Positions 31,530 to 40,733 of a stretch of 64,000 nt of DNA are shown piece by piece. Source of the DNA: Candidatus Dechloromonas phosphoritropha (GTDB taxonomy: Bacteria > Pseudomonadota > Gammaproteobacteria > Burkholderiales > Rhodocyclaceae); the NCBI GenBank assembly GCA_016722705.1, contig JADKGN010000004.1, forward strand, positions 1,054,001 through 1,118,000. Direction: 5' to 3'. Under the pieces are notes generated by a model. The model ran no database searches. It was not told the origin of the DNA and worked only from the letters and a program-made list of their open reading frames with translations. A program made the position numbers and the translations under genes. Numbering within the stretch: position 1 is the first letter of the stretch; every line of letters starts with the position of its first letter.

Positions 31530-32213
31530 TCAGGGTGGAGTTTCGAGATGTCCCAAGGCGATTAACTGAGTGGGACGTTCGAGCGAAAGGCTATTGTTTC
31601 TTTCGAAGCCTAGTTGACCAACATTGATCGCTTCTATACCTGGCAGCATAGTTTCACATAGCTGAACGAAGGCCAACGGCTGCGGAAAGAAGGCTGCCGG
31701 GACGCGCAGTTCTTGCACTCCACTAAACTGGATATGCGATTGACAATGCGAGGCCACATCCCTGTCAAAATCGAATCGAATGTGTGAAGTATTTGAAGGT
31801 GACCGCTGCTTAATTTCAAGCCACTCAGTCCAGTTGAAAAGGTGCTCATATAGCCGCTCATCCTCGCGGTCGAGCGCCCCCTCAGCAGCATCCAACAGGT
31901 CCTCTATGCTGTCGCGTGTGGAAATAGGAGGCGGGAAAAATGCAAGGCGGGCTTGTCTTAACTTATCTTCTGTATCAAATAGGTAAGAGAACTGAAAAAA
32001 CGATCCATCTGATAACAGTACTGAGTACTGCTGACGATCAAGCAGAAATTGATATTCGAGAGGGTAATAGACCCCCTTAAGAATTCCTGTCGTTCGGCCT
32101 ACCCAAGATATCGTTCGGTCGGTCTCCGACGCGATCACATTTTTAACTTGAATCTCGTTACGCAGGTACGCAACTGCGTTATTCAATCCTTGGCGAGCGT
32201 GAGCTAGGCGCAT
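31530..32213 (-). CDS. DUF2290-family protein
   Basis: A 227-residue protein (MRLAHARQGLNNAVAYLRNE) that I recognise as DUF2290: an N-terminal region with NEIQVKNVIASETDRTISWV and YPLEYQFLLDRQQYSVLL, and a C-terminal beta-rich half with HIRFDFDRDVASHCQSHIQF. The biochemical role of the family is unknown. It begins 25 bases after the helicase stop, so it is the second gene of a two-gene operon. The ATG at 32213 follows CAGGGACG. Codon use is AT-richer than the backbone genes. Confidence 0.7.
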   Translation of the reverse strand: MRLAHARQGLNNAVAYLRNEIQVKNVIASETDRTISWVGRTTGILKGVYYPLEYQFLLDRQQYSVLLSDGSFFQFSYLFDTEDKLRQARLAFFPPPISTRDSIEDLLDAAEGALDREDERLYEHLFNWTEWLEIKQRSPSNTSHIRFDFDRDVASHCQSHIQFSGVQELRVPAAFFPQPLAFVQLCETMLPGIEAINVGQLGFERNNSLSLERPTQLIALGHLETPP

Positions 32214-32238
32214 GGTCGTCCCTGATGATTCCTCACAT

Positions 32239-34437
32239 TTATTTAGCCCGCTCAACAATCAGTTGCCGAAGTTCCGGGTTCTTATCCAGCAATTCCATCA
32301 ATTCTTGAATCTTGTCTAATTCTTTGTCTGACTTGTTCAAAAAAGTCTTTCCTCGCTGTACGCTAGCTTGATCTGGGCATATGAAGCGAAAACTTGGGAG
32401 GTCTGTTTTAATCGCAGTTATTTCGCTGGCTAATTTTTGCATTCCTGTGCCGAACCCCGTTATGTAGCACCAGCCACGCGAGCGCGTGACCGCAACGAAA
32501 AATGCGTTACGCATTCTAAGAGTAAAGTCATCGGCCACTCGCTGTGCGTTAATTACGAAGACAATATTTGCTTCATTTCCTTTTGCTCGGAATGGCGTAG
32601 TTATTGTTACAGATCCCTTCGGTTTGAAAACGTCTGCACTCTCAACATATCCTGGGATAACAGACTTGATGTCGACAGAGTTAAGGGCACGCTGAATGGC
32701 AAGCATCGCTTCCTTGTTGTTTCCCGACTTCAAGTTAACGATGATGATTTCTTCCGCCGCAACACCGTCCTCCGAGATTAACTTTTCTATTTTTGTCTTA
32801 ATGAATTCCAGTTGTTCGCTGTCCTTGGCCAGAACTTCACTCTGAACTAAATTCAGCGGACTTTTTCCATTCTCACGCATTAGCCCTTCAAGGAGGTTCC
32901 GACTGTTTTCGTCGGGTCGCTCAATTTCGACGTTATCACCGGGCGTCAACATAAGTGTTTGAGGCTCATTTACGCGGTAGCCAATGGCCTGCCAGTCAGC
33001 CGGGTGATAAAACATTTCTACCGGCTGCTTCGTGTACAGTCCCATCGCTATGCCGTGTGCGGTCATCAGGACTGGGCGGGGTGTTCTGTAACAATTTGGG
33101 AGCACGAAGTCTTTTGGAATGTCTCCCGCATATTTTCCTGAGAGAATCGAGTCTGGAAGATTGGGAGTGCCGTCTGTGGCGCTTCCAAACAGATCAGCCG
33201 GTCCCTTAATTTCAGCGTCTCGGAGAGATTGAAACTCGTCGTAAGCCCAGATAATTCTCTTCTCCGCCCCAGTGCCTTTTGCAAGCTTGAATACAACTTG
33301 GAACACTTCGCTGGGAAAATCTTGAGCCTCATCGATCAATATCAAGTCGTATTCTGGCTTAATGGAGTCACCAGCCTTCGACAAAAGATCGCGATAGATA
33401 TAGGCAAGGGATTCGCCTTGACCGCGAACGTCGCCAAGCGTTAGCGGTACGAGACCATACTGCCTGCATAGGTCTGAATAAAGCCCAGGTTTTTGCCTGC
33501 CACCCCAAGCGTGGAAGACATGCAACTGGTCGGCGAAGTCTGGAGTCTTCTTTGCTTCCAGCGTGTAATATTTTGAAATTAGGCTTTGAACATGGTGGTA
33601 CAGGCTTTGAGTATTGAATAAGTATAGTATTTTGAAATCAGCAAATCGTTTGTGAGTAATTGCAGCCTTCAAACATAAAACAATTGTCTTGCCGGTTCCA
33701 GCAAGACCTCGTATACGCTGTGGGCCGGGCGGTAACTGCATTGAGGCAAGACGCTGCGCGTCATCCTGCTTGAACGTAGTCCGAAGTGACCTCCGAATGT
33801 AATCGTTGACAGTTAGGAGCCTCTCTTCTTCGATTGGTGCGTGCTTCGACTCATAAATGAAAGTACCTTCGAGGAGCGCATAGAGTCTGCCGAGTTCTTG
33901 TTCTGTGCAGCCATAGCTCTGGATCAATCCTTTAAGCCAAGCATCCAACGAATCAATCGTCAGACCCGCTATATCGAATTCATCCGGTTGGACAAACTTG
34001 TCAAGTTCTGTTGCCTCGTTTGAGCAAAAGACGAGCGCGGATATAATCGGCGTCTTCGCCTTCTTGGCCTTCCGGTCATACAAGGAGAGATCATTCTTTA
34101 ACCGGCTCTGAACCTCTTCGTGATAGATATCGAGCACTAGATTCCGAGCGACGAAAGTGTTGCCGGAATCCGATTTCCAATACTCGGTGCTATCAGATTG
34201 AATTACGTTGGAAACCCTCTCTTCAATAACGTCGATGAGAATAATTCCATGTTCCTGAGTGACAACAATAAATGATGGGACATCGTCATCTGATGCTCGA
34301 CCAAGGGTCGTCAACTTGTATCCAACATAACCGTGGCAGTTAGCAAACGCGGCTCGAATGAGATCTGCCACCTTGAAATGGAACGGTCTGTTCTCCAATG
34401 CGAGCGAGCCAGCGAGAAACGAAAAACTGTTCGTCAT
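32239..34437 (-). CDS. SF1 (UvrD-like) helicase with N-terminal nuclease-like domain
   Basis: A 732-residue protein (MTNSFSFLAGSLALENRPFH). The frame is open to 34665, but the ATG at 34437 starts the conserved part. Residues about 1-180 look like a diverged NERD/restriction-nuclease fold (SFIVVTQEHGIILIDVIEER), but the usual catalytic E-x-K after the strand is not obvious. The helicase core has Walker A GLAGTGKT, Walker B LILIDEAQDFP, motif III WAYDEFQSL, CYRTPRP, and motif VI FFVAVTRSRGWCYITGF. Base composition is clearly lower in GC than the flanks. The gene is followed by a DUF2290 gene. Probable role: nucleic-acid-directed defence, by inference from architecture. Confidence 0.8.
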   Translation of the reverse strand: MTNSFSFLAGSLALENRPFHFKVADLIRAAFANCHGYVGYKLTTLGRASDDDVPSFIVVTQEHGIILIDVIEERVSNVIQSDSTEYWKSDSGNTFVARNLVLDIYHEEVQSRLKNDLSLYDRKAKKAKTPIISALVFCSNEATELDKFVQPDEFDIAGLTIDSLDAWLKGLIQSYGCTEQELGRLYALLEGTFIYESKHAPIEEERLLTVNDYIRRSLRTTFKQDDAQRLASMQLPPGPQRIRGLAGTGKTIVLCLKAAITHKRFADFKILYLFNTQSLYHHVQSLISKYYTLEAKKTPDFADQLHVFHAWGGRQKPGLYSDLCRQYGLVPLTLGDVRGQGESLAYIYRDLLSKAGDSIKPEYDLILIDEAQDFPSEVFQVVFKLAKGTGAEKRIIWAYDEFQSLRDAEIKGPADLFGSATDGTPNLPDSILSGKYAGDIPKDFVLPNCYRTPRPVLMTAHGIAMGLYTKQPVEMFYHPADWQAIGYRVNEPQTLMLTPGDNVEIERPDENSRNLLEGLMRENGKSPLNLVQSEVLAKDSEQLEFIKTKIEKLISEDGVAAEEIIIVNLKSGNNKEAMLAIQRALNSVDIKSVIPGYVESADVFKPKGSVTITTPFRAKGNEANIVFVINAQRVADDFTLRMRNAFFVAVTRSRGWCYITGFGTGMQKLASEITAIKTDLPSFRFICPDQASVQRGKTFLNKSDKELDKIQELMELLDKNPELRQLIVERAK

Positions 34438-34775
34438 TGTGTTTTCTATGTAGTGTGGGTTGACGTGAGTGATCGATGAGGAACCGTTCGAACGACTCAC
34501 CCGAACGATGCAGTATACGACTTCCGGACTAGTTGAGCGGCAAACTGCAGCAAGTCGTCGCTCATGTCTATGCAATGGACTGGGTGTTTCTCCGCCATCC
34601 GAGGCGTGTGATACTACCGGTTGCTTCAGCACGATTTGGTGAGGAGGGCCGGGTAACCAGAGCATTGCAGACCGATTCAGAGGGGAACGCCACCGTCTGT
34701 TCAGGCCGACCCCGAGACATTCAGAACCGACAGTCGACCGTCAGCTTTTCGCCACCCACTGCAAACGCTCGCGAC
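34438..34775. other. Upstream region of the helicase operon
   Basis: A 338-base stretch without a supported gene. It contains the promoter region of the helicase-DUF2290 operon and a small palindrome GTTCGAAC near 34490. GC content rises again toward 34700, suggesting the other boundary of the acquired segment. No tRNA, integrase or clear attachment repeat was found. Confidence 0.5.
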
Positions 34776-35012
34776 TCACTGGCCGAGATAGGCGGCGAGC
34801 ACCTTCGGGGCGTCGAGCAACAGCGCGGCTTCGCCGTTCAGCGTGATCTCGCCGCTTTCCATGATGTAGCCGCGCTGGCTGGTTTGCAGCGCCAGCCTGG
34901 CGTTTTGCTCGATCAGCCGGATGGTCATGCCTTGCGCAGCGACGGCGCGGATGACTTCGAATATCTTCTGAACCATGAGCGGCGCCAGACCCATCGATGG
35001 CTCATCGAGCAG
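34776..35012 (-). pseudogene. livF 3' fragment
   Basis: It encodes the last 79 or so residues of a LivF ATPase: LLDEPSMGLAPLMVQKIFEV to the stop, with the same ESGEITLNGEAA segment as the intact livF at 37270. Similarity ends abruptly at the Walker B region near 35012, where unrelated sequence begins, so Walker A and the signature motif are missing. Many base differences from the intact gene show it comes from a paralogous liv operon rather than a recent copy. Confidence 0.88.
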
Positions 35013-35046
35013 CGACGTCACGACCTCGCCGATCGCAGCAAATTCG

Positions 35047-35811
35047 TCAAGAAGGGTCCGGAACGAATCTGTCGGTCGGGAATGGATTCGGCGTCGGGCG
35101 CCGGCGGACTATCGGAATGATTCCCTGCGCCCGCAGATTTTCATGCGAGTCGTAATAGACCGTGATGATATTGTCCGGCCGCTCGCTTGCCTTGCGGAAC
35201 TCGACTTGCTGAGCGGGAGCGTAAAGCCGTTCCCCGTGCCCGGTGCCAAGCCTTTCCTCAACACCGGCGCTACGCTTCGCCTCGGCCTTGTTTGCGGCGG
35301 TGGCGGCTGGTGCCGAGTCCATGCGCGATCCCCCAAGGGTGCTTTCCTGGCTTGAGACGACTGGTTCGCGGTATTCACGGAAGGCGGCAATCCCGATCAC
35401 CCCGACATTCGTCGGCCGGTTCGTGCGGGCAGCGTAGGAATCCGGCAGGGCGGTGAAGTAGAAGGCCGCAACATCCTGGGTGGATTTTCGCCAGCCGGCG
35501 ATCTCCGTCGATCCCCCCGGTGCAAGGACGTAGCCGCGTTGGCTGGCCGAAGCGGTCTCGCCCGAAACGACATTGACGCCATCGACGGAAACCACCGTCA
35601 GCAGCCGCTCCCCGGTGCGGTTTCGGAGTTCAAGCGCATAGCGGTCGCCGGGTTTTCCCGCGACATAGAGCTTGCCGCCGTGCCTGTAGGTCTGAAGGCG
35701 TTCGCCCGTGCTCCGGTTGACAATTGATAGGTCGGCGACCATCGACGCTTCGGCGGCCGGGGCGGCGCAGCAGAATAGCGCGGCTGCGAAAATGGACAGA
35801 ATGGACTTCAT
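35047..35811 (-). CDS. Exported protein of the ECF-sigma operon
   Basis: A 254-residue protein with a signal peptide (MKSILSIFAAALFCCAAPAA, cleavage near AEA-SMV). It has a beta-rich N-terminal domain (about 25-150; LSIVNRSTGERLQTYRHGGK, YALELRNRTGERLLTVVSVD, VNVVSGETASASQRGYVLAP) and a low-complexity C-terminal tail. I do not recognise a named family. The middle segment GSTEIAGWRKSTQDVAAFYF is conserved-looking. It follows the anti-sigma gene by 60 bases and is probably a target or partner of that sigma system. Confidence 0.7.
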   Translation of the reverse strand: MKSILSIFAAALFCCAAPAAEASMVADLSIVNRSTGERLQTYRHGGKLYVAGKPGDRYALELRNRTGERLLTVVSVDGVNVVSGETASASQRGYVLAPGGSTEIAGWRKSTQDVAAFYFTALPDSYAARTNRPTNVGVIGIAAFREYREPVVSSQESTLGGSRMDSAPAATAANKAEAKRSAGVEERLGTGHGERLYAPAQQVEFRKASERPDNIITVYYDSHENLRAQGIIPIVRRRPTPNPFPTDRFVPDPS

Positions 35812-35871
35812 GGCTTGCTCCTCGTGGTGGTTGGCTTCACCTTCTTAAACGAGGGGTTCGCCACAACGGGG

Positions 35872-36633
35872 TTAAGGCGCAAGCAGTTTTTCGATTCTGT
35901 CAGGGACTGGGTATTCGGGGTAAGCCTTGCGGAATGACTCAAGCTCGCTGCGCGCCGCCGTTTTTTCTCCGGCGCCGGCAAGGCGCTCAATGGCGGACAG
36001 CCAGTCAGACGGGCTCCTGGCCACGGTCATCCGCTTTGCAACTGGCGCTTCGGCTGACGGTGAAACACCGGGCACGGAGCCAGTCGATGGCGGTCCCGGT
36101 GTCGCAGCTTCCTGCGACCGCCCGCCGACTAGTGCAGCAGCATCCTTGGCCAGCGCTTTTTCGTCGGAAGCGCGTTCGCTTCGCCCCGGGACGAGCACCG
36201 CGGAGGGAGCCGCCTCGGCCTTGCGGTCAGCCCTTGGAGCGAGCGTAGTCGACCCCACGGACGCCGGTAGCCGGGCCCTGGCTTCGTTTGCCTGCGGCGC
36301 CGCAGGCACCTCCCCCGCCTCAGCGGCGACGGGCGGCGCTGCCTTGGCCGGGGCGGCGGCGGGCGCCTGCGGCGATTCCACCGTTGCCGTCAGCGGCGGG
36401 ATGTCCGGCGGATTCCGGTCCACCGTCATGGCAAGCATGATGACCAGCACCGCCGACAAGGCAAGTTGCAGCGGCAGCGCAAAGCGTAACCACCAGGGTT
36501 TCTTCGGCATTTTGGCGGGCGCAACACTCTCCCTGGCGGCCTTGAGGATGGCGCTGTCAAGCGCGGCCGGCGGCTCTTCAGCAGAGCCTTCGTGGTAAAG
36601 CTTCGTGACATCGCGGTCGTCGCCGGCCGTCAT
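35872..36633 (-). CDS. Putative anti-sigma factor, single-pass membrane protein
   Basis: A 253-residue protein: a cytoplasmic N-terminus (MTAGDDRDVTKLYHEGSAEE, with PAALDSAILKAARESV), one membrane helix (FALPLQLALSAVLVIMLAM, about 50-70), then a long Ala/Pro-rich periplasmic region and a C-terminal WLSAIERLAGAGEKTAARSE segment. Its ATG overlaps the sigma-factor stop by ATGA, the usual coupling of an ECF sigma factor to its membrane anti-sigma. No zinc-binding HxxxCxxC motif is present. The anti-sigma role is inferred from position and topology. Confidence 0.72.
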   Translation of the reverse strand: MTAGDDRDVTKLYHEGSAEEPPAALDSAILKAARESVAPAKMPKKPWWLRFALPLQLALSAVLVIMLAMTVDRNPPDIPPLTATVESPQAPAAAPAKAAPPVAAEAGEVPAAPQANEARARLPASVGSTTLAPRADRKAEAAPSAVLVPGRSERASDEKALAKDAAALVGGRSQEAATPGPPSTGSVPGVSPSAEAPVAKRMTVARSPSDWLSAIERLAGAGEKTAARSELESFRKAYPEYPVPDRIEKLLAP

Positions 36634-37211
36634 GGTCTGCACTCCGTCAGTTGGGCGCGCAGCCGGGTCATGGCATAGCGCAGGCGGCTCTTGGCTGTTT
36701 CGTGGCCGACGCCGGTCAACGTGGCAATTTCGTCGATCGTCAGGCCGCCCTCCTCGTGCATCAGGAAGGCTTCGCGCTGCGCGTCGGGCAGCCCTTCGAC
36801 GGCGCCAACCAGCAGGCGCGCCCGCTCTTTTCTCTCCATGATCTTCTCCGGCTGCAGTTCATCCGGTGCCGCGACCTTGTCCAAAGGGTCAGCTTCGCCA
36901 TCATCCGTCATGACCATCTCAACGATGGGCTTCCGGCTCTCCGAACGCCAGTGGTCGATGAGGCGATTGCGGGCGATACGAAAGAGCCACGTCGAAAACT
37001 TTGCCGTCACCGTGTACTGACGACGGCCATTGACCACCCGCAACCAGACATCCTGGTACAACTCTTCGGCGCTACCGGTGCTGGCGCACTGGCGAAGCAG
37101 AAACCGGTAGATCTGGCGTCGCCAACGGCCGTACAGAACCTCGAATGCCGCGGCGTTGCCGGCGCCGTAGGCAAGCATCAACTGTTCGTCGCTTCTGGCG
37201 TCCTCTTCCAT
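36630..37211 (-). CDS. ECF RNA polymerase sigma factor
   Basis: A 193-residue sigma-70 family protein. Region 2 reads AFEVLYGRWRRQIYRFLLRQ with ELYQDVWLRVV and FSTWLFRIARNRLIDHWR; region 4 reads GLPDAQREAFLMHEEGGLTI with GVGHETAKSRLRYAMTRLR. The start is the ATG at 37211 (MEEDARSDEQLMLAYGAGNA). It is first in an operon with a membrane anti-sigma and an exported protein. The signal it answers is not evident. Confidence 0.92.
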   Translation of the reverse strand: MEEDARSDEQLMLAYGAGNAAAFEVLYGRWRRQIYRFLLRQCASTGSAEELYQDVWLRVVNGRRQYTVTAKFSTWLFRIARNRLIDHWRSESRKPIVEMVMTDDGEADPLDKVAAPDELQPEKIMERKERARLLVGAVEGLPDAQREAFLMHEEGGLTIDEIATLTGVGHETAKSRLRYAMTRLRAQLTECRP

Positions 37212-37269
37212 CAAACGATGCGTTCCGGCAAAAGGGGTTTTTCGGCTGGCCGCTGTGAATCCGTGCAGC

Positions 37270-37974
37270 TCACTCGCCGAGATAGGCGGCGCGCACCTTC
37301 GGGTCGTCGAGAAGTTGCGCCGCCTCGCCATTTAGCGTGATTTCGCCGCTTTCCATGACATAGCCGCGCTGGCTGGTCTGCAGGGCCAGCCTGGCGTTCT
37401 GCTCGATCAGGAGAATGGTCATGCCCTGGCTGGCGACAGCGCGGACGACCTCGAATATCTTGTTGACCATGAGCGGCGCCAGGCCCATCGATGGCTCGTC
37501 GAGCAGGAGCAGCCGCGGGCGGCTCATCAGGGCGCGGCCGATCGCCAGCATCTGCTGTTCGCCACCGGAAAGGGTGCCGGCGAGCTGACCGATGCGTTCC
37601 TTGAGGCGCGGGAAGTAGTCATAGACCATTTTCAGGTCTTTTTCGATGTCGACCGCATCATTGCGTATGAAGGCGCCCATCGCCAGGTTTTCGGCGACGC
37701 TCAGGCGGGGAAAGACGCCGCGCCCTTCTGGCACCAGCGCGATGCCCTTGCGGATGATGTCGTGCGAGGCGATGCGCGTGATATTCTCGCCGCAGAAATG
37801 AACGTCGCCGCCGACGGCATCAATGACCCGCGCCAAGGCCTTCAGCGTGCTGGTCTTGCCGGCGCCGTTGGCGCCGATCAGGGCGACCGTCTCGCCTTCG
37901 TTCACGTGAAAGGTGATGCTACGCACGGCCTGGATTCCGCCGTATGCGACATGGAGTCCGGTAACCTCAAGCAC
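37270..37974 (-). CDS. livF: Branched-chain amino-acid ABC transporter ATPase LivF
   Basis: A 234-residue ABC ATPase. Walker A GANGAGKTS, signature LSGGEQQM, Walker B LLLLDEPSMGLAPL and the switch histidine position (LIEQNA in this family) are present. The start is the GTG at 37974 (reading M/V-LEVTGLHVAYGGIQAVRS), which overlaps the livG stop by 8 bases. It is the last gene of livKHMGF. A 3' fragment of a paralogue lies at 34776. Confidence 0.94.
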   Translation of the reverse strand: MLEVTGLHVAYGGIQAVRSITFHVNEGETVALIGANGAGKTSTLKALARVIDAVGGDVHFCGENITRIASHDIIRKGIALVPEGRGVFPRLSVAENLAMGAFIRNDAVDIEKDLKMVYDYFPRLKERIGQLAGTLSGGEQQMLAIGRALMSRPRLLLLDEPSMGLAPLMVNKIFEVVRAVASQGMTILLIEQNARLALQTSQRGYVMESGEITLNGEAAQLLDDPKVRAAYLGE

Positions 37975-38728
37975 CGAGGTAAGCCTCAATGACGCGTTGA
38001 TCCTTTTGCACCACCGCCGGGACGTCCTCAATGACGAGGGCGCCGTAGTCGAGGACGGCGACCCGGTCACAGAGGCCCATGACCAGCTTGACATCATGCT
38101 CGATGAGCAGGACGGTCGTGCCGTCGCGCCGGATGCCGTCGATCAGGGTACGCAGTTCCCCGGTTTCGGTCGCGTTCATGCCCGCCGCCGGCTCGTCGAG
38201 ACAGAGCAGGCTGGGCTCGGTCGCCAGCGCCCGGGCGATTTCCAGCCGGCGCTGATCGCCGTAGGAGAGGTTCTTGGCGAGTTCGTCGGCACGATCGGCA
38301 ATATTCACGTAATGCAGCAACTCGACGGCGCGCTGGCGGATGGCTGCTTCCTCCTCACGCGTCGCGGCATTCAGCAGCATCGCGCCGAAAACGCCGGCAC
38401 GGGTCCGCACATGACGGCCGACCATGACGTTCTCGAGTGCGGTCATGTTGGCGAACAGGCGGATATTCTGGAATGTCCGGGCAATGCCGCGTTCGGCGGC
38501 CTTGTGCGGCGCATCGGCGAGCAGCGGCGCACCGGCGAAGGTGAAGCCACCACCATCCGGGACGTAAAGCCCGGTCATGCAGTTGAAGAAGGTGGTTTTC
38601 CCGGCGCCGTTGGGTCCGATGAGGCCGTAAATCTCGCCTTGCCGGATGATCAGGGAGACATCGCGCAGCGCCTTGACGCCGCCGAAGTGCTTGGCGACCG
38701 CGCGCGCCTCGAGCAGCGCCTCGGCCAT
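37967..38728 (-). CDS. livG: Branched-chain amino-acid ABC transporter ATPase LivG
   Basis: A 253-residue ABC ATPase (MAEALLEARAVAKHFGGVKA). Walker A GPNGAGKTT, LSYGDQRRLEIARAL signature and SLLCLDEPAAGMNATE Walker B are in order, and the LivG-specific insertion (about 95-140) is present. It pairs with LivF to power LivH-LivM. The start overlaps the livM stop by one base. Confidence 0.95.
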   Translation of the reverse strand: MAEALLEARAVAKHFGGVKALRDVSLIIRQGEIYGLIGPNGAGKTTFFNCMTGLYVPDGGGFTFAGAPLLADAPHKAAERGIARTFQNIRLFANMTALENVMVGRHVRTRAGVFGAMLLNAATREEEAAIRQRAVELLHYVNIADRADELAKNLSYGDQRRLEIARALATEPSLLCLDEPAAGMNATETGELRTLIDGIRRDGTTVLLIEHDVKLVMGLCDRVAVLDYGALVIEDVPAVVQKDQRVIEAYLGA

Positions 38729-39786
38729 CAGGCGTCACCCTGCAGTTCGCGCTTGCGCTCGGGCGAAGGCCACAGCCCGGCCGGCTTGAAACGCATGACG
38801 AGAACCAGCGCGAGACCGAAGACCAGCATGCGCAGGCTTTCCGGATCGATCAGCATCTTGCCGAAAACGGCGACCTGGAGGGGCCCGACGCCGTAGCGTA
38901 AAACCTCCGGCAGGACAGTCAGCAGCACCGCCCCGAGAATCACGCCGGGGATGTGCCCCATGCCACCGAGCACAACCATGGCGAGAATCATGATCGACTC
39001 GATCAGCGAAAAACTCTCCGGCGAGACGAAGCCCTGCATCGCCGAGAAAATGCCGCCGGCGATGCCGCCGAAACTGGCGCCCATCGCGAAAGCCAGCAGC
39101 TTGATGTTGCGGGTATTGATGCCGACCGCCTTGGCGGCGATTTCGTCTTCGCGGATCGCCTGCCAGGCGCGGCCGATCCGCGAATGCTGCAGCCGCAGAT
39201 TGATGATGATGATAAAAATTGCCAGCGCGACCAGCAGAAAATAGTACTTCTGCGGTCCACTCAGAGAAATGCCAAGAATCTCGCTGGTGCCGGAAAACCT
39301 GAAATCCCCGATCGCCACCGGGTCGATCAGGGTGATCCCCTGTGGCCCGTTGGTGACATTGATCGGCGCGTTGAGATTGTTGAGAAAAATGCGCACGATT
39401 TCGCCAAAGCCGAGGGTCACAATGGCCAGATAGTCGCCGCGCAACTTGAGCGTTGGCGAGCCGAGCAGGACCCCGAAGACACAGGCGACGGCGGCGCCGA
39501 TCGGCAGAATGACCCAAAACGGCCAGTGCAGGCCGAAGTGCGGGCTGGCGAGCAGCGCATAGACATAGGCGCCGACGGCGTAGAAAGCGATGTAGCCGAG
39601 ATCGAGCAGGCCGGCGAAGCCAACGACGATGTTGAGGCCGAGTGCCAGGAAAACGTAAAGAATTGCGAAATTGAGGATGCGCACCCACGCCTGCCCGCCC
39701 AGCGCGGCAACGAAGGGCAGCGCGATCAGCGCCGCAGCGATCAACAGGATGCCGATCGCCGAACGCGGAGCGAGCCACTTGTTCAT
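38728..39786 (-). CDS. livM: Branched-chain amino-acid ABC transporter permease LivM
   Basis: A 352-residue inner-membrane permease (MNKWLAPRSAIGILLIAAAL) with about nine helices. The YLAIVTLGFGEIVRIFLNNL and AGGIFSAMQGFVSPESFSLI segments are characteristic of LivM. The start overlaps the livH stop by 4 bases (ATGA). The C-terminal cytoplasmic tail KPAGLWPSPERKRELQGDA is short. Confidence 0.95.
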   Translation of the reverse strand: MNKWLAPRSAIGILLIAAALIALPFVAALGGQAWVRILNFAILYVFLALGLNIVVGFAGLLDLGYIAFYAVGAYVYALLASPHFGLHWPFWVILPIGAAVACVFGVLLGSPTLKLRGDYLAIVTLGFGEIVRIFLNNLNAPINVTNGPQGITLIDPVAIGDFRFSGTSEILGISLSGPQKYYFLLVALAIFIIIINLRLQHSRIGRAWQAIREDEIAAKAVGINTRNIKLLAFAMGASFGGIAGGIFSAMQGFVSPESFSLIESIMILAMVVLGGMGHIPGVILGAVLLTVLPEVLRYGVGPLQVAVFGKMLIDPESLRMLVFGLALVLVMRFKPAGLWPSPERKRELQGDA

Positions 39787-40706
39787 GCCCGGTCCCCGGT
39801 CTTTTCGCCGAACAGGCCGGAGGGCTTGAACATCAATACGACGATCAGCACGACGAAAGCGAAAATGTCCTGGTAATGGCTGCCGAGGAAGCCGCCGGTC
39901 AGGTCGCCGATATAGCCGGCGCCGAGCGCCTCGATGATGCCAAGCAGAATGCCGCCCGCCATCGCGCCGGCAAGATTGCCGATGCCGCCGAGCACGGCGG
40001 CGGTGAACGCCTTGAGGCCGAGCATGAAGCCCATCTGGTAGTGGGCGATTTCGTAGTAGCTGCCGACCATGACGCCGGCCAGCGCCGCCAGCGCCGACCC
40101 GATGACGAAGGCGGCTGCGATCACGCGGTTGCTGTTGACGCCCATCAGGCTGGCTACCTGCGGATTCTGGGCGGTGGCGCGCATCGCCATGCCAAGCTTG
40201 GTGCGATAGACAAGAAACACCAGCGCGCCCATGGTCAGCGCGGAAACAACGACGATGACGACCTGGACGACCGTGAAGTTAGCGCCGGCCACCTCGAAAT
40301 TGATCTTGGGCAGCAACGACGGGAAGGTCATGTAATTGCGCCCCCAGACGATCATCGCCAGATTCTGCAGGACGATCGACATGCCGATCGCCGTAATCAG
40401 CGGGGTCAGGCGTGGCGAACCGCGCAGCGGCCGATAGGCGAGGCGTTCCAGGCTCCAGCCGAGCGCCATGCAGGCCAGCACCGAGGCGCTCAGGCCGGCG
40501 AGGCCGGCCAGCGCCACCGGCATGCCGACCTTGATGAGAAAGCTGGCCACCGTGATCGCGACCAGCGTGCCGATCATCACCACTTCACCGTGGGCGAAAT
40601 TGATCAGGCCCATGATGCCGTACACCATCGTGTAGCCGAGCGCGACGAGGGCGTAAATACTGCCCTGAACGAGGCCGTTGATGATCTGCTGGAGGAAAAT
40701 ATCCAT
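39783..40706 (-). CDS. livH: Branched-chain amino-acid ABC transporter permease LivH
   Basis: A 307-residue permease (MDIFLQQIINGLVQGSIYAL) with about eight helices. ALGYTMVYGIMGLINFAHGE, near the N-terminus, is the LivH hallmark. The ATG at 40706 follows GGAG-like bases in the preceding region; an upstream in-frame start would cross the hairpin after livK. It is translated with livM by an ATGA overlap. Confidence 0.95.
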   Translation of the reverse strand: MDIFLQQIINGLVQGSIYALVALGYTMVYGIMGLINFAHGEVVMIGTLVAITVASFLIKVGMPVALAGLAGLSASVLACMALGWSLERLAYRPLRGSPRLTPLITAIGMSIVLQNLAMIVWGRNYMTFPSLLPKINFEVAGANFTVVQVVIVVVSALTMGALVFLVYRTKLGMAMRATAQNPQVASLMGVNSNRVIAAAFVIGSALAALAGVMVGSYYEIAHYQMGFMLGLKAFTAAVLGGIGNLAGAMAGGILLGIIEALGAGYIGDLTGGFLGSHYQDIFAFVVLIVVLMFKPSGLFGEKTGDRA

Positions 40707-40733
40707 TTTGGGAAGGTCGACCGGAGCAGAAAC

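Noticed and set aside
34437..34665. 76-codon N-terminal extension of the helicase
   Set aside because: The added segment resembles no domain, has mixed low-complexity sequence, and the internal ATG at 34437 begins the conserved region.
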